The notes beneath the pieces were generated by a model. That model did no database searches. It had not been told where the DNA came from and worked only from the letters and a program-made list of their open reading frames with translations. Shown one piece after another: positions 45,514 to 55,719 of a DNA stretch of 64,000 nucleotides (its first letter is position 1; each line of letters begins with the position of its first letter). The stretch is from Megaleporinus macrocephalus (taxonomy: Eukaryota; Chordata; Actinopteri; Characiformes; Anostomidae). Location of the stretch: NCBI GenBank assembly GCA_021613375.1, contig CM038719.1, forward strand, positions 38,584,620 to 38,648,619, in the 5' to 3' direction. The position numbers and the translations under genes were made by a program.

Positions 45514-46263
45514 AAGACATTGGCCCATAAGAAATGAGTATAGATAGCATCTCCACCACCTTTCTGACCACTCATATCCCACACCATGGACTACGGTGTG
45601 ATCAGAAGTTGCTTCTGACTTTATTCACCGCTGTGTGCAAAGAAATTTCCTGGTGCCGACCCACCCCTCACTCCGTGGGAGAGGGTCAGGGTTCAGGGTC
45701 GGCCTCTCCACAGCGCTTCGAGTTAAGTGTCTCGGTGATGGACACAATGTGGGCAGGTGGAGGGGGTTTGTTGACTCGGTTGAACCTGAAGCTCTGTGTG
45801 TTTGCCTGCCGGCTCCACTTGGATTCGAGTCTCTGAAGCGTCAGGTTGTTAGCCTGGAGCCTAGCACTCGAACCGCTGCGCCACCACCCCTCCCTTTGGA
45901 GTACGGTTACAGAACACAAGCGTTTCAGGGAGTGAGGGCATTTTTTTCGCCTTGGGGCGACAATTACAGACAAGAAAGATGGAAGCTGCAAGTGCAGAGG
46001 TGCCGGTTCAGAGTTTTTCCCTCTCTATTGCTTACACGCGTTTCACCGAGCTCGACTATTTTCGAAGCAGAACACAAAATCCCCAAACTGCTGACTTCAC
46101 GCAATATATTTATATATTTATGCTTTTCCACACCCTCAAAACAGATGTGTCAGAACGAATAACGTGACACTGAAGACAGACCATGCAAGAAGTCTACTGC
46201 TGCATATCATTGCAGTCCTATAAAAAACAATGCATCTCCATTTTTGTCCACAGTTAAACACTA
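45514..46263. other. Spacer between inverted arms
   Basis: About 0.75 kb, not repeated elsewhere in the window. The 175-codon frame at 45,635-46,162 (+) has no recognisable domain. CTAGCACTCGAACCGCTGCG near 45,864 is reminiscent of tRNA-like wording in fish SINEs, but no intact A and B boxes are seen. If the arms are two separate insertions, this is simply host DNA trapped between them. Confidence 0.5.
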
Positions 46264-47289
46264 CACTGTAAACCCGGATAAGTTGATTGTATTTAAAGAG
46301 TTTGAGGAATGTGATTGTCTTAAAATATTTAAGTAATGCAAACTAGAGAAAATCAAATGGTTTGAGTAAAATCAACTTAAATGTCAAATAGACTGAAAGT
46401 AATCTTTTGTATTGAATACAATGAAATCTAAATTGTTTGTACTTAAACTACTTTGTAAAATCAACCCTACTGACCATTTAATTCAACTCAACATTGAGTT
46501 TCCTGTAATCAAAATTAAGTTGTAAAAAACTTAAAAATAGTCTCCATAAAAAGCTGATGTGTTCCTACATCAAAAAAACACAGACAGCAATTAAATTTAG
46601 TTTAATTTTATTTAAAACTATGTCACTGGGATCATCTAGGATGATCCTGACCCCTGAAGGGTTCTGTAGTGACGATGACTGATTTTGATTGGTCTAGTTA
46701 GAATACAGTTTGGCTTACAATAATTCTTAAATGCAGTTTACACATTGAAGTGAGAAAAACACAGTAAATTATATTTTCTAACTTTTTTAAAACAACAGTT
46801 TTACATGACTTGAACACGGAAAACAACTTACCAAGTTCCAGAATGTGAAAAAGAGAGGGAAGATGGCGGCTTGGTTAATTGTAGTCCTCTGTAGTTCTTC
46901 AAGAAAAGAAAACAATGGAGAAAATGTCCACTGTAGAGAAATCCCAGCACTACAGAGTTTCTGTCCGAGGAAAAGAAGTTAAACACAGAAAACACCAAAT
47001 CTCATAGTAAAAAAAGAAAAAGACTTCAAAACCTTTACAAGCTCCACTAAACAACTCAAACTAGTCTTGATTGAACTGACCAATGAGAATCTGGCAAGGT
47101 GCTACAGGGGCGTGTTCCAGTTAAAACCTGATGTATTAAGTTTGTTCAACTTAAAAATATTAGTGTACTCAGTTATTCTTTCAAAATAGTAGAACATACT
47201 AAAATATTTAAGTAATGAAATAAAACTTTAGTTTTTAAGCAATCAGTACACAAACTCTTTACACAGAAACTAATTACGGGTTAACTGTG
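46264..47289 (-). mobile_element. Right arm of the large inverted pair (element of about 1 kb)
   Basis: Bounded by CACTGTAAACCCGGATAAG on the left and GGGTTAACTGTG on the right, which are imperfect inverted repeats of each other, and flanked by TA on both sides (46,262-46,263 and 47,290-47,291), compatible with a Tc1/mariner-type non-autonomous element. Its plus strand keeps AAGATGGCGGC (about 46,860), a perfect YY1-type core, where the left arm is mutated. The alternative reading is a single foldback element bounded by TTAA at 44,521 and 47,281. Confidence 0.78.
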
Positions 47290-47291
47290 TA

Positions 47292-47790
47292 TATCAGTTG
47301 AACACCACAGCAGCCTTTTATACTGTGGAACAATTTCATGACGAATGGACCAATAGAAATGCTCAAAAATAGCTTGTATGAAATTCTGGTTCCATTGACT
47401 TACATTGAAGGTAAAGACAGTTTTTGCCCTCTCCTGTAAAGTTGTCATTTTGAAGATACGAACAATATGTCTGATTTGATTGCATCCAGCAATTAGTAAG
47501 GTCAGGTACTGACACTTAATAACTATTTCTGGATGACAAATGTCACTCCAACTTATCCCAAAGGAATGGGATTGGATTTCCATACCCCCAGTGAACACAG
47601 TTCCCCAGCTCCACAACCCAGTACTGGGCTGCTGCCCCTCCAGCTAGTGCTTATCATTGGGAGTGGTGAGCTTAGGCTCATATACAGCTGCTACAGAGTC
47701 TTCTATTGGTCTGTGTATTAATATGGAGCTGATTGTGGAACAGATCACAAAACATCCACTGCGGAAGTTGTAAAGTGAAGTAGAGGAACA
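47292..47790. other. Unclassified transposon-like debris
   Basis: CCATTGACTTACATTGAAGG and CTCCTGTAAAGTTGTCATTTTG are wordings I know from fish interspersed repeats, so 47,290-47,480 is probably an element fragment. CTAGTGCTTATCATTGGGAG near 47,643 may be another. No coding region is seen. Confidence 0.4.
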
Positions 47791-47799
47791 TCAATCAAG

Positions 47800-48260
47800 T
47801 CATCAGACTTCCAAAATATGACCTGAAGGACTTACCAACCGCCTCCAAAGAAAACATCACCAATCGATTTCAAGTGCCGGACGTGATTGACGGAGAAAAC
47901 AGAGGAGCTGTGGACGGAACTCAGAGAGGTCATCAAAGAAGAATCAGCGAAGAACCTGGGCAGAATGCGAAACGAGAAAGAAATCAAAGTGAGCGACTGA
48001 TGATACGGTGGAAACTGCAAATAAGCGATGAGAAGGCAAAATCAAGAAGGTCTTACACGAGAACTTAACTGCAAACTCCGGAGAGCTGCTGTGAAGGACA
48101 AGGACCAATTTCATAACAACATCTGTAAGGATACTGAAAAGGGGAACACAAGAAAAACAAGAGCTTAAATTCAGAGGATCAAAAAGACATTACAGCCACT
48201 AGGAATAGGAATATACTCACCCTCTCACTGACAATTGCCAAGATGGAGTCAATGTTTTGA
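47800..48260 (+). pseudogene. LINE ORF2 fragment, endonuclease-RT linker region
   Basis: In shifting plus-strand frames the sequence gives KYDLKDLPTASKENITNRFQ, then EELWTELREVIKEESAKNL, then ELNCKLRRAAVKDKDQFHNN. These resemble the linker between endonuclease and reverse transcriptase in RTE/L1-like LINEs (pattern YDL..L, NRF, EELW.ELR..I.EA, N..F.RAARKDK..F). Stops and frameshifts occur at about 47,997 and beyond. Neither the endonuclease nor the YADD-type RT core is present. Dead fragment. The exact clade is uncertain. Confidence 0.6.
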
Positions 48261-48326
48261 AGAAGATTAAGAACATCAGAAGCTAAAGAAAGTTCAAGCA
48301 TGCACCAAATTATGACCACAAAGGGT

Positions 48327-48526
48327 CTGTCTCAAATCCTAGTGAGCTCCTACATAGGCAGCATTTTACGTCATAGTATGCGCTCCCGACATGTAGACTG
48401 TCCCAATTCTTACATACCTTAAACATGCTGCTACTGAGGAACCTTATTTAGACCTGATTTTAAGGAAGCATCAAACGCTTCCTCAGCCGCTAAGCCAATC
48501 CCATGATGCAACACAGGCAAACCTTA
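48327..48526 (+). mobile_element. Partial copy of the GGTCTGTCTCAAA transposon family
   Basis: Begins GGGTCTGTCTCAAATCCTAG and follows the left half of 6,277-6,855 (TACATAGGCAGCATTTTACG, CATGTAGACTGTCCCAATTC), then stops after about 200 bp. The right half is absent. Confidence 0.85.
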
Positions 48527-48540
48527 ATACTCCTCTGCTG

Positions 48541-49417
48541 TCATGTGAGCTCACTCTTGGCGTACCTTCCCCACGGGCCTCCACGCTGTGAGGTTTGTTT
48601 GGCCATCAGACATTGTGGGTCTGTCTCAAACCCTAGTGAGTGTCTAAGTAGGCTGTCTAGGTAGCAGCTGTGTAAGTAGCAGCGTTCTCTCCTCATCTCT
48701 CCTCATAAAACAGATTACTGAGACGCTCTAGTTAGAGAGAGACTGCATCACGGCTTGTTCCCGCCCACTGCAGCATGCCACCGGTGGTTTAGCTGCTTGC
48801 TAAGCTACCGGCCGGCATCCAAAACAATAGCCCGAGGATTAAAAATCCACGAATGTCTCGAGTATAAAAGTGTAAATGGTGAAGGACTCGTTACAGAGTT
48901 GATAATAAAATACTGTTTTGTGTGATTATATGACCAGAAACACATTAAAACTCCAGAGAATCAAAATAACTCACATTTTAAAACCACTTCACTGCTCCTA
49001 GATTAGCCTGTGTTGCATCATGTGATTGTCTTAGCAGCTGAGGAAGCGTTCCATGCTTCTTCAAAATCAGGTGTAAATAAGGTTCCTCAGTAGACAGCAT
49101 GTTTAAGGTATCTAAGAATTGGGACAGTCTACATATCGGGAGAGCATACTATGACATAAAATGCTGCCTATGTAGGAGCTCGCTAGGTTTTGAGACACAC
49201 CCACTGTTTGTGCTCGCACCTTGAAGCACCACCCAACTCGCCTGCTCTAGTAGCTGCTCCCCCAGGCTGCCTCAGTCTCCAGCTCACCTGGTCTCCTGGG
49301 ACTCCCTCTTCAGTGGGCCCAGCTCTGTGCTTTGGGTTCATACTTCATATCCTCCTTTGAGGTAATAAAGCCTTGCATATGGATCGTAACGTCAGGTCTG
49401 AGTCTGAACCGTTACAG
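48541..49417 (+). mobile_element. Probable solo LTR interrupted by another transposon
   Basis: The sequence around the nested element reads like a retrotransposon LTR: it starts TGTCATGTGAGCTCAC and ends with GAGGTAATAAAGCCTTGCAT and GGTCTGAGTCTGAACCGTTA, then CA. That gives TG...CA ends with an AATAAA-type polyadenylation signal close to the 3' end. No matching second LTR, primer-binding site or gag-pol is present, and a target duplication is not evident, so confidence is limited. Confidence 0.4.
48617..49202 (-). mobile_element. GGTCTGTCTCAAA transposon family, full copy in reverse
   Basis: 586-bp copy inverted relative to 6,277-6,855: it starts GGGTCTGTCTCAAACCCTAG and ends TAGGTTTTGAGACACACCC. 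Internal words (CTCCTCATCTCTCCTCATAA, CCACCGGTGGTTTAGC, ATCATGTGATTGTCTTAGCA) match copy 1 on the opposite strand. Inserted into the probable LTR. Confidence 0.9.
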
Positions 49418-50368
49418 CCCACTGACGCTGGGATTGGCTCCAGCCTCAATGACTCAGCTCTCATAATGAAGATAATGGATGGATGGATAGATAGATGGAC
49501 AATATTTGGTTCATCACATGATCTTGATGATCATCACATGAACTGACTGAGTTCATTTCCTTTAAAAAGTTTAATGTGATGAACTGAAGCTGTTCCCAAA
49601 TCAATCCGGATCCTTGTTTCTCATTTTTTAAGCCCAGCGACGGCGATCAGCTTTCCTTCTCCGCACTCCCACGCCGGAAAATCAGAAGTGCGACTGTGAT
49701 TCACTAATAGAGTGCAAAGCCGAACCGGCGCTTTTGTTTTGGCAGAAGATTCTGCAGGGTTTTCAGATGTTTAGCTTCAGGTTCAGAAGCTCCGCACCGC
49801 TTCAGTGACGGCAACGAAAACGTGTTGGTTTTGCGCTCAAAGAGGTGATTATCGCAGAAAACCATCTTTTTCTCACATGTGCAGATGTGAGAAGACTCAT
49901 TGAGTCTGTCCTGCGCAGTAGGAAGTCTCTGTGTGCCAAAGTCTTACATCAGGAATAATAAAAGCCCAGCAGTAGAAATAGGGGTAATTAGCCGCATGTA
50001 CTGCTGTCGCCCTATTACCCAGGACAGACTAATCCTGTAATTACACTATTAGTCTGTCCATTCTTCCATTTTCTTCAAGATGTAAACAAGTGCGACCCTG
50101 CAGTAATTACGCTTTGCATTAAGAGGAATTATTTCACTGGCTCTGCATTCAGCAGCGAAAAAAAACAAAAAAATAAATAAAACACAGCATATTAAAGAGC
50201 TTCCAAAGTTTAAACTCAATACCAAAGCTGCACTGGCTACCTGCTAATCCTGTTAGGGTTTAGATGAAACAACTAAAAAAACATGTAAAGAACTTAAGTT
50301 TTAATAAACTTAATCAGTATATGGTGGCCAGGAAGTTGACCTAAAGCCATGCGTGACAGTCCACCATA
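49418..50368. other. Single-copy-looking stretch containing a strong candidate conserved element
   Basis: After a GGATGGATGGATAGATAGAT patch, 49,600-50,160 is free of repeats. It is dense in homeodomain-type cores: GGGGTAATTAGCC, CCTATTACCC, GACTAATCCTGTAATTACAC, TATTAGTC, GCAGTAATTACGCTTTGC. A perfect 12-bp inverted repeat (GGACAGACTAAT at 50,022-50,033 and its complement at 50,048-50,059) frames the central site. Reads as a developmental enhancer. No ORF. Confidence 0.5.
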
Positions 50369-50945
50369 GGGCGTGTCTCAAAACTTAGTGAGCTCCGACA
50401 TAGGCAGCATTTCACATCATAGTATGCGATCCCCACATGTAGACTGTCCCAATTCTTACATACCTTAAACATGCTGCCTACTGAGGAACCTTATTTAGAC
50501 CTGATTTTAAAGAAGCATCGAACGCTTCCTCAGCCGCTAAGACAATCCCATGATGCAACGCAGGCTAATCTACGAGCAGTGAAGTGGTTTTAAAATGTGA
50601 GTTATTTTGATTCTCTCTGGAGTTTTAATGTGTTTCTGGTCATATAATCACACAAAACAGTATTTTATTATCAACTCCTGCTAAATGGTCCTTCACCATT
50701 TAGCAGTTTTACACTCGATTACACCCATTAGCATTTATGCTAGCAGATTTTTAAGCCTCGGGCTATTGTTTTGGATGCCGGCTGGTAGCTTAACAAGCGG
50801 CTAAACCACCGGTCGCGTGCTGCAGTGGGCGGGAACAAGCCGTGACGCAGTCTCTCTCTAACTAGAGCGTCTCAGTAATCTGTTTTATGAGGAGAGATGA
50901 GGAGAGAACGCTGCTACTTACACAGCTGCTACCTAGACAGCCTAC
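50369..50945 (+). mobile_element. GGTCTGTCTCAAA transposon family, copy lacking its right end
   Basis: Starts GGGCGTGTCTCAAAACTTAG and tracks copy 1 closely (TTTTAATGTGTTTCTGGTCA, GCTGCTACCTAGACAGCC) up to CCTAC at 50,945, where the last 20 or so bases are replaced by the start of a different element. Confidence 0.9.
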
Positions 50946-51470
50946 AGTTTGGGATCACAGTGAAATGTTCTTGTTTTAATGGAGTATCTTCTTCCTTAAC
51001 ACAACAATGGACTGACGGGTCTCTAAAGAAAGTTGTTTCTTTCTGGTCATTGTGAGTCGGTCAGCAAGCCATCAACTGCTGATCTTCAGATACTAAACTA
51101 ACCTAGAATGTTGTTCTCCCTTTTATACTCACTTATTAGTAGAATGTTTTTCAGCTGTGATCACAATTGAGCAAGAGTGTCCTAACAACCAATTAGTCCA
51201 ATAACATCCTTAACTTGGATTGTCGGCCGTACCAGGAGATTTAGACAGAGGACTGAGAATTACTGATAATAGAACTATATGCAAAATAAGCCTCTATACA
51301 AAAATAGGCTTTAATACAAACATTTTTATTCTTTAAGAATCATCTGGTACACTTACATTAATTGTGAAATGGACAATATTGTTTGTGAATTGCGTGAAAT
51401 TGCATGAAATGCATGAAAATTGCATAAAATGAAATTCTAAAGTGATCCTAAACTTGAACGGTAGTGTAAA
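50946..51470. mobile_element. Non-autonomous element with GTTTGGGATCAC ends, left tip missing
   Basis: The left side begins AGTTTGGGATCACAGTG. The right side ends GTGATCCTAAACTTGAACGG then TAGTGTA, the complement of the fish-typical TACACTACCGTTCAAGTTT end. The outer 15 or so bases of the left terminus are missing at the junction with the previous element. The interior is AT-rich without a transposase. Confidence 0.7.
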
Positions 51471-52138
51471 TGCTTAGATTTCTTCTTTGCATTAACAGTC
51501 TGTGGACTCTGGTGCATTCAGTAATGCAGTGATATGCATAGTAAGTGATTTTGGATGCAGTTAGATGCTGAATGCTGTGCAAACCTGAAGCGAACAGGTA
51601 GCTAATGATTTTATAGGACAATAGAAGCCTGCCTGCTCAACGAACCTCCCTTTAAATCCATTGATTGTGAAAGAAGCTCAACACTCTGCATGGTAAGTGC
51701 ACCCAGCCTGACCACTGGCCTTCACTCAGTCTTACCTAGCAGATGATCCTACATGCTGTCATTTCACAGAACACACTCTCTCTCTGTATTTAACTGTGTG
51801 AGAGGCTGTTCAGCTGACCAATAAAGTGAAGCTAAAATTCTGATTGTAATCAGTAAGATTATTAGAGTTATTAACTGTCTATAGATGTTGACATTTATCT
51901 TTATTTTACTCTTAATTAAGTATTATAAGCACCAATCCAGAAAATAAAATAAAACTTCATTAAATAAAACTTCATTCATCATCTACACAGGTGGTGCTGG
52001 AGCCCCTCCCAACACTCATTGGGCAGAATAAGTACAAATAGATTTCCATTCAACAAACTCTGCGCAGCCCCTCAAACAGTATGAGCTGCTTTGTTGGAAA
52101 CAGATTTACTTGGAAGTCTCAGGTAATCATCTAAGCAT
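51471..52138. other. Unique spacer
   Basis: No gene, array or transposon end recognised. A TAAATAAAACTTCATT word is repeated twice near 51,945-51,975. Confidence 0.5.
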
Positions 52139-52755
52139 GAACAGCATGTGGGTAAGTGTTTCTTTATACAGTTCACAGAAAGATCCAGAAGATCCAGAAG
52201 AAGCATGATTAGCAAATGTCCACCAGAAGAGCCCATCATGATCAGCAAATGCCCACTAGAAAAACCCACAGTGATCAGCAAATGTCCACTAGAGGAGCCC
52301 ACAGTATTCAGCAAATGTCCACTAGAACAGCCCACCATGATCAGTGAATGTCCACTAGAACAGCCCACCATGATCAGCAAATGTCCACTAAAAGAACTCA
52401 CCGTGATCAGCAAATGTCCACTAGAGGAACTCACCGTGATCAGCAAATGTCCAGCAGATGAGCCCACCATGATCAGCAAATGTCCACTAGAAGAGCCCAC
52501 AGTGATCATAAAATGTCCGCTAGAAGAGCCCACCATGATCAGAAAATGTCCACTTAAAGAGCCCACCATGATCAGAAAATGTCCACTAGAAGAACTCACC
52601 TAATCAGCAAATGTCCACCAGAAGAGCCCAGCATGATCAGCAAATGTCCATCAGGAGAGCCCACAGTGATCAGCAAATGTCCACTTGAAGATCCCACAGT
52701 GATCAGCAAATGTCCACTAGAGAAGCCCACCATGATCAGCAAATGTCCTAACTGA
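52139..52755 (+). repeat. 33-bp minisatellite (array 1, about 17 copies) with leader
   Basis: A leader (52,139-52,200; TCACAGAAAGATCCAGAAGA) is followed by 33-bp units AGCAAATGTCCACTAGAAGA, GCCCACCATGATC. The period equals 11 codons, giving a 151-codon plus-strand frame repeating MISKCPLEEPT and a 175-codon minus-strand frame repeating SSSGHLLIMVG. Both are artefacts of the period. The leader and array recur at 53,062-53,590. Confidence 0.95.
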
Positions 52756-53061
52756 AAATAAGCCTAACTGATGTTAATTAACCATGTTAACTAACATTAA
52801 CCACCAAACCAATCCTACCTACTCACATCTATAGGCTGGCAGTCAGATTTCTAGCAGGAATAAACATAAAACACCTTTAAGTTTTTTTTTTTGGTGGGGG
52901 TAGGGGATGTTGGTTGGGTGGGTTGTTGTGTCCCTACCAATGCTGAGGCCAAATCAACACTCTTGACACAGTGTATAAAGTAATTTTGTGTCCGACCTCC
53001 ATGGAGCCAGTAACGCTTCTCTGTGTTAGCAGACCTTCCAACGTTGCCAGCTTTTTGCAAG
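52756..53061. repeat. Downstream unit of the duplicated block, copy 1
   Basis: 52,900-53,061 (GGTTGGGTGGGTTGTTGTGT, CCCTACCAATGCTGAGGCCA, AACGTTGCCAGCTTT) recurs nearly exactly at 53,590-53,745 and in more diverged form at about 54,115-54,330 and 54,600-54,700. The stretch 52,756-52,890 is absent from copy 2. Confidence 0.85.
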
Positions 53062-53590
53062 CATGAAGAACATGTGAGTTAATTTTTCTTTATACAGTTC
53101 ACAGAAAGATCCAGAAGATCCAGAAGAAGAGTCCAACGCAATTAGCAAATGTCCACCAGAAGAGCCCATCATGATCAGCAAATGCCCACTAGAAAAACCC
53201 ACAGTGATCAGCATATGTCCACTAGAACAGCCCACCATGATCAGCAAATGTCCACTAGAACAGCCCACCATGATCAGCAAATGTCCACTAGAAGAACTCA
53301 CCATGATCAGCAAATGTCCACTAGAAGAACTTACCGTGATCAGCAAATGTCCAGCAGATGAGCCCAACATGATTAGCAAAAGTCCACTAGAACAGCCCAC
53401 CATGATCAGCAAATGTCCACTAGAAGAACTTACCGTGATCAGCAAATGTCCAGCAGATGAGCCCACCATGATCAGCAAATGTCCACTAGAAGAGCCCACC
53501 GTGATCATAAAATGTCCGCTAGAAGAGCCCACCGTGATCATAAAATGTCCGCTAGAAGAGCCCACCATGATCAGCAAATGTCCACTTAAA
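53062..53590 (+). repeat. 33-bp minisatellite (array 2, about 14 copies) with leader
   Basis: Second copy of the leader plus array at 52,139-52,755, offset 924 bp at the leader. It has fewer repeat units. The 160-codon plus-strand and 183-codon minus-strand frames are repeat artefacts. Confidence 0.95.
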
Positions 53591-54860
53591 GGGATGTTTG
53601 TTGGGTGGGTTGTTGTGTCCCTACCAATGCTGAGGCCAAATCAACACTCTTGACACAGTGTATAAAGTAATTTTGTGTCCGACCTCCATAGAGCCAGTAA
53701 CGCTTCTCTGTGTTAGCAGACCTTCCAACGTTGCCAGCTTTAGACATTTGATCATTAGTGTGGCTGAATATATGTGGCTGATGTCACACAGTATTGGCTG
53801 GAACCACTATGTTGGTATCAGTGTCGTTAATGATTACAAGTACAAGTAAACCAATGGGATGCTGGTATCTCCTGGTAATATACAATACAGAGTATAAGCA
53901 TCATCCTTAATATTAGACATACTTTTCATTACAACGTGCAATTCTTTTCCATGTCGTTCCAACATGTTTCATTCTTTGTAGACCAAAAAAGAGAATCAGT
54001 AAGGCATAGGTAGTAAACTAACTAGCCAGTAGCCAGTGAATGAAAACCTGCTACCAAACATCAATTTTCTTTCCAATGTGAGGAAAACAAGCCTAACCAC
54101 ATCTTTCACTTTTCTTGGTGGGGGTGTTGGTTGGGTGGATTGTTGTGTCCCTACCAATGTTGAGGCCAAGTCTACACTCTTGACACCGTGTACTCCTGGC
54201 TGAAGGGAGTCTGCCAAGGCGGAATGTTTAAAGTGACTTGGTGTCCGACCCCAACCGAGTCAGTAACACTTCTCCGTGCGAGCAGATCCTCCATCACTGT
54301 GACAGTTAATCACTATTGTGGCAGTGTGCACATGGCTTATGTCATACAGTATCGGCTGGAATCACTATGTTTGTATAGGTTGGTTTTCATGGGTGTGAGG
54401 ACATTTACTTGTGCTCACACCCATGAAAACCAACCTATACAAACATAGTGATTCCAGCTATAGATACATAGATACACTCCCAGACCGTAAGGCATAGGTA
54501 CTAAACTAACTAGCCAGTAGCCAGTGAATGAAAACCTGCTACCAAACATCAATTTTCTTTCCAATGTGAAGTAAATAAGCCTAACCACATCACTTTTCTT
54601 GGTGGGGGTGTTGGTTGGGTTTATTGTTGCGTCACTACCAATGTTGAGGCCAAGTCTACACTCTTGACACCGTGTATTCCTGGCTGAAGGGAATCTGGAA
54701 TCACTATGTTGGTATTGATTAGTTATCATGGGTGTGAGGACAAGTAAATAAATGTGGTGTCAGCCTGATACTCAATACTGGTGTTGATACATCACCTGGT
54801 AATATATAATAAAAGCATCATCTTTAATATTAGACATATTTCCGATTTTCATTATTGCAT
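53591..54860. repeat. Further diverged copies of the duplicated block
   Basis: 53,591-53,745 repeats 52,900-53,061. A stretch beginning GTAAGGCATAGGTA at 53,999 is repeated at 54,487 (offset 488) and includes CAGCCAGTGAATGAAAACCT-like and TTTTCTTGGTGGGGGTG words. 53,800-53,950 matches 54,700-54,860 loosely (CACCTGGTAATATA, AAGCATCATC, AATATTAGACATA). The whole 52.1-54.9 kb segment is therefore a nest of tandem duplications of one element. Confidence 0.8.
54355..54458. repeat. Perfect 45-bp inverted repeat (hairpin)
   Basis: The left arm 54,355-54,399 and right arm 54,414-54,458 are exact reverse complements over all 45 bases, with a 14-bp loop (GACATTTACTTGTG). Arm wording starts GCTGGAATCACTATGTTTG. 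The arm sequence belongs to the surrounding duplicated element. Confidence 0.97.
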
Positions 54861-55003
54861 TTAAAGTGTTGGGCTTAGCGTAAAACCATAAGTTCATTCT
54901 TTTGGTATGGTTAGCTTCATCACGCAGATTGATTTTGAGAGTTTTTCATTGTATTAAATGCAAAATATATACTGGACTGCTTAATAATAAATATACTGGA
55001 AAA

Positions 55004-55004
55004 A

Positions 55005-55039
<35 letters not shown>
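55004..55039. repeat. (TA)n microsatellite
   Basis: About 16 uninterrupted TA units. Confidence 0.97.
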
Positions 55040-55042
<3 letters not shown>

Positions 55043-55670
55043 GGAGACACATGTTTTTCATTAGACAGCAATGATATGATGTCTTCCATGATATGTTTAT
55101 GTCGTGGCTATAAAATTTCCTTAAAGCAAGGCTTTAAAGTAAAGCATTATACATTACACGATGGTCGGTACAGTCTGAAAGCCGGATCCCTTTTTAATAG
55201 ACGGACCAAAGTTTCCCCGCTTTAAGCCCCGTGGCAAATGCCCATGATGCCTCCTGTTTCTGCTGTTGCCATGGATACTACACCTGGTTGAGTCCAGTGT
55301 CATGCACAATAACAGCACTGGAGGTGGACAAACGACCAACCATTCATCTTCCAGCATCCTTCCGAATTTGAATAACAAATGGATTACCAGGGAAGATTTT
55401 CAGGTGTTTTTCCAACTCGCACACAAAAGTCCTCTGCCGACGAGAAATCAGTCTTTGTGAGTTATAATAAGCCTGAGCGGCGCTCCATTGTCGTCTAGAT
55501 TTGCTTTGCTCGGCAACGAGCAGCAGAACTGTCCCGCTGTATTATTTTAAACACTAATGAAGCAGCGAGTGTGTCAAACCCGGCTGTCAGAAGGAATTTG
55601 TTTTGAGGCTTCATAATTTACAGCCAAAAACCTATAATCAAGTGCTTTTCACACCCCTATTGTTTCTGCC

Positions 55671-55674
<4 letters not shown>
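55040..55674. other. Repeat-free block, candidate conserved element
   Basis: About 55,140-55,640 is clean sequence. It contains GTTGCCATGGATAC (55,265-55,278), close to an RFX X-box, plus CTTTTTAATAGACGG, CAATAACAGCACTGG and TTTGAATAACAAATGG. Overlapping frames of 64-107 codons on both strands show no domain. Looks regulatory rather than coding. Confidence 0.4.

Positions 55675-55714
<40 letters not shown>
55675..55714. repeat. (GT)n microsatellite
   Basis: About 20 GT units, ending in GCGTGCGAGTGTG. Confidence 0.97.

Positions 55715-55719
<5 letters not shown>

Noticed and set aside
45850..45900. tRNA gene or SINE promoter
   Set aside because: Only fragmentary tRNA-like wording (CTCGAACCGCTGCG); no cloverleaf or paired A and B boxes.
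45635..46162. 175-codon frame between inverted arms as a captured gene or transposase
   Set aside because: No recognisable motif, and a GC-rich segment makes a chance frame of this length plausible.
52148..53653. Repeat protein MISKCPLEEPT
   Set aside because: The 33-bp period gives open frames on both strands, and the array is duplicated and transposon-like.
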